Position numbers and translations under genes: made by a program
Notes under the pieces: model-generated
Databases searched by the model: none
Told to the model about the DNA's origin: nothing
What the model saw: only the letters and a program-made list of their open reading frames with translations
Assembly (NCBI RefSeq): GCF_024178315.1
Contig: NZ_JAMZIK010000118.1
Span: forward strand, 1 to 43,184
Reading direction: 5' to 3'
Origin: Siccirubricoccus soli
GTDB lineage: Bacteria; Pseudomonadota; Alphaproteobacteria; Acetobacterales; Acetobacteraceae
Length of the DNA: 43,184 nucleotides
Shown here: piece by piece, positions 41,919 to 43,184 of the stretch
Position numbering within the stretch: position 1 is the first letter of the stretch
How the letters are laid out: each line of letters starts with the position of its first letter

Positions 41919-42413
41919 ATGACCACCCTTTATATCGACGGCGATGCCTGCCCGGTGCGGGAGGAGGCGTTCCGCGTCGCCACCCGGCTCAACCTGCCGG
42001 TGAAGCTCGTCGCCAATGGCTCCCGCCCCATCCGCCCGCCCGGCCTGCCGAATGTGGAGCTGGTGCTGGTCCCGGAAGGCGCCGACAAGGCGGATGACTG
42101 GATCGCCGAGCGCATCGCCCGCGGCGATGTCTGCATCACCGCGGATATCCCGCTCGCCAGCCGCTGCCTCGCCAGGGGCGCCCGCGCCCTGGGCTTCAAG
42201 GGGCGCCCCTGGACGCCGGACAATATCGGCGGGGCGCTGGCGGGGCGGGAGGTGTCGCGGGAGATGCGGGAGCGCGGCCTCGCCACCGGCGGCCCGGCGC
42301 CGCTGAGCAGGGAGGACCGCTCCCGCTTCCTCGCCGCGCTGGACGCGGAGGTGGCGGCGGCGAAGCGGGACCTGGCCGCGCCGCCGCCCCGCGCCTGGGT
42401 ACCCTTCGAGTGA
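41919..42413 (+). CDS. YaiI/YqxD family protein (DUF188)
   Basis: This 164-residue protein belongs to the widely conserved YaiI/YqxD family of unknown function, a PIN-like fold by family knowledge. The N-terminal MTTLYIDGDACPVREE carries the conserved acidic pair Asp7 and Asp9. VANGSRPIRPPG, the VPEGADKADDWIAERI block and DVCITADIPLASRCLARGA complete the pattern. These acidic residues suggest metal-dependent nuclease chemistry, but no substrate is established. ATG 41919 is chosen from family similarity; its ribosome-binding site is poor and an upstream extension lacks similarity. The stop overlaps the next gene's GTG by 4 nt. Confidence 0.9.
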   Translation: MTTLYIDGDACPVREEAFRVATRLNLPVKLVANGSRPIRPPGLPNVELVLVPEGADKADDWIAERIARGDVCITADIPLASRCLARGARALGFKGRPWTPDNIGGALAGREVSREMRERGLATGGPAPLSREDRSRFLAALDAEVAAAKRDLAAPPPRAWVPFE

Positions 42414-43066
42414 GCCAGGACCCGCTCGGCCGCCTGCTGTACCGCGACGAGCGGCTGCTGGTGCTGGACAAGCCGGCGGGGCTCGCGGTGCATGCCGGGC
42501 CGCGGGGCGGGGTCTCGCTGGAGGACTGGCTGCCGGCGCTGGCGATGGGGAAGAAGCGCCTGCCGCAGCCGGCGCACCGGCTGGATGCGGACACCGCCGG
42601 CTGCCTGGTGCTGGGGCGGACCAAGCCGGCGCTGGCCGAATTGGGCGCGCTCTTCGCCGCCGGGCAGGTGCGCAAGACCTATTGGGCCGTGGTGCGCGGC
42701 GTGCCGGGGGAGGCAGGGGTGATCGAAGCGCCGCTGCTGAAGCGCAGCACGGCGCGGGAGGGCTGGCGCATAGTGGTGGACCCCGCCGGCCAGCCGGCCG
42801 TGACGGAGTGGCGCCGCCTGGGCGGGGCCGAGGGCCTTGCCTGGCTGGAGCTGCATCCGCGCACCGGCCGCACCCACCAGCTTCGCGTCCATTGCGCCCA
42901 TGCCGGCTGGCCGATCCTCGGCGATGCGCGCTACGGCGAAGGCCCCGGGCCGATGCAGCTGCTGGCGCGCGGCATCGCGCTGCCGCTCTCGCCCCCCGTC
43001 GCGGTGGAGGCGCCGGTGCCGCCGCATATGCGGGCGGCGCTGGCGCGCTGCGGCTGGGCGGCATGA
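42410..43066 (+). CDS. RluA-family RNA pseudouridine synthase
   Basis: This 218-residue enzyme converts uridine to pseudouridine in rRNA or tRNA. The catalytic motif HRLDADTAG (Asp59) and RTGRTHQLRVHCAHAGWPILGD are diagnostic of the RluA group. It lacks the N-terminal S4 RNA-binding domain of RluC/RluD and is similar in size to RluA and TruC. The target site cannot be predicted. The start is GTG 42410, overlapping the yaiI stop as GTGA. The end overlaps the next start as ATGA. Both indicate tight translational coupling in one operon. Confidence 0.9.
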   Translation: MSQDPLGRLLYRDERLLVLDKPAGLAVHAGPRGGVSLEDWLPALAMGKKRLPQPAHRLDADTAGCLVLGRTKPALAELGALFAAGQVRKTYWAVVRGVPGEAGVIEAPLLKRSTAREGWRIVVDPAGQPAVTEWRRLGGAEGLAWLELHPRTGRTHQLRVHCAHAGWPILGDARYGEGPGPMQLLARGIALPLSPPVAVEAPVPPHMRAALARCGWAA

Positions 43067-43184
43067 GCCCGGCCCTGCTCCTCGCCCTGCTGCTGGCCGC
43101 GCCGGCCGTGGCGCAGCGCCCGGCCTGCGGCTATGGCGAGGGGCTGGCCGCGCTGCGAACTGCCGAGACGGCGCTCGGCGCCCC
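43063..43184 (+). CDS. N-terminus of a secreted protein (partial, runs off window)
   Basis: ATG 43063 overlaps the stop of the pseudouridine synthase gene (ATGA). The 40 visible residues begin with a signal peptide, MSPALLLALLLAAPAVAQ, cleaved probably after VAQ, followed by RPACGYGEGLAALRTAETAL. The mature end has a cysteine near the start but no lipobox. No family can be assigned from this length. It continues past the right edge. Confidence 0.6.
   Translation, partial: MSPALLLALLLAAPAVAQRPACGYGEGLAALRTAETALGA

Overview
The window is very G+C-rich (about 70% or more by eye), with strong G/C preference at third codon positions. Its gene content fits an alphaproteobacterium of the Acetobacteraceae, most like Roseomonas and relatives. 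Supporting traits are orphan Bug/TctC-type binding proteins, HyuA/HyuB enzymes, family III CoA-transferases, fumarylacetoacetate-hydrolase proteins, a PEP-CTERM protein and a CTAGAGCA-type intergenic repeat. The assignment is inference; no rRNA or tRNA gene is visible. The window reads as ordinary chromosome: no transposase, integrase, phage gene or CRISPR array was found.

Layout. 1-3600: the 3' end of an unknown gene, a convergent HtrA/PDZ protein that has lost its catalytic triad, a NeuD/PglD-like acetyltransferase, and an exported glycerophosphodiesterase with a PEP-CTERM tail. 3637-7866: a four-gene polyamine-type ABC importer (ATPase, binding protein, two permeases). 7955-11018: an orphan family-5 peptide-type binding protein, a fumarylacetoacetate-hydrolase protein and a divergent small lipoprotein. 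11236-16651: a mobile-type palindromic repeat at the end of an overlapping hyuB-hyuA pair, then a divergent GT39 membrane glycosyltransferase. 16877-19321: a likely catabolic cassette of SMP-30 lactonase, FAH-family and carboxymuconolactone-decarboxylase-family proteins. 19364-23006 (minus): an M20 amidohydrolase, a TTC38-like TPR protein and a class-C beta-lactamase-fold hydrolase. 23051-28231: tandem GC repeats, a CoA-transferase divergent from a TctC protein, a quinone-oxidoreductase-like MDR enzyme and a 14-helix MFS exporter. 28307-33292 (minus): a probable PIN-toxin remnant, a DHCW-type cupin, and a two-gene RND efflux system. 33601-40976: the alpha-2-macroglobulin and penicillin-binding protein 1C pair. 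41097-43184: a SugE/Gdx guanidinium-type exporter behind a candidate guanidine-II-like leader, a small hypothetical gene, then a tightly overlapping yaiI, pseudouridine synthase and unknown secreted protein operon.

The most notable structure lies between the genes. Six intergenic elements (5904, 11022, 16656, 17816, 29054 on the minus strand, 40981) start 2-4 nt after a stop codon, always in the sense orientation of the preceding gene. Each begins with a CCC(C)-bounded hairpin whose stem changes in a compensatory way around an invariant TGC loop, and most carry a second TGCCGCGGC-type hairpin. A second hairpin family (302, 7895, 25653) sits 17-28 nt after stop codons and also covaries. Together they look like a lineage-specific set of gene-end RNA structures, probably terminators or 3'-end stabilisers that may spread like REP elements.
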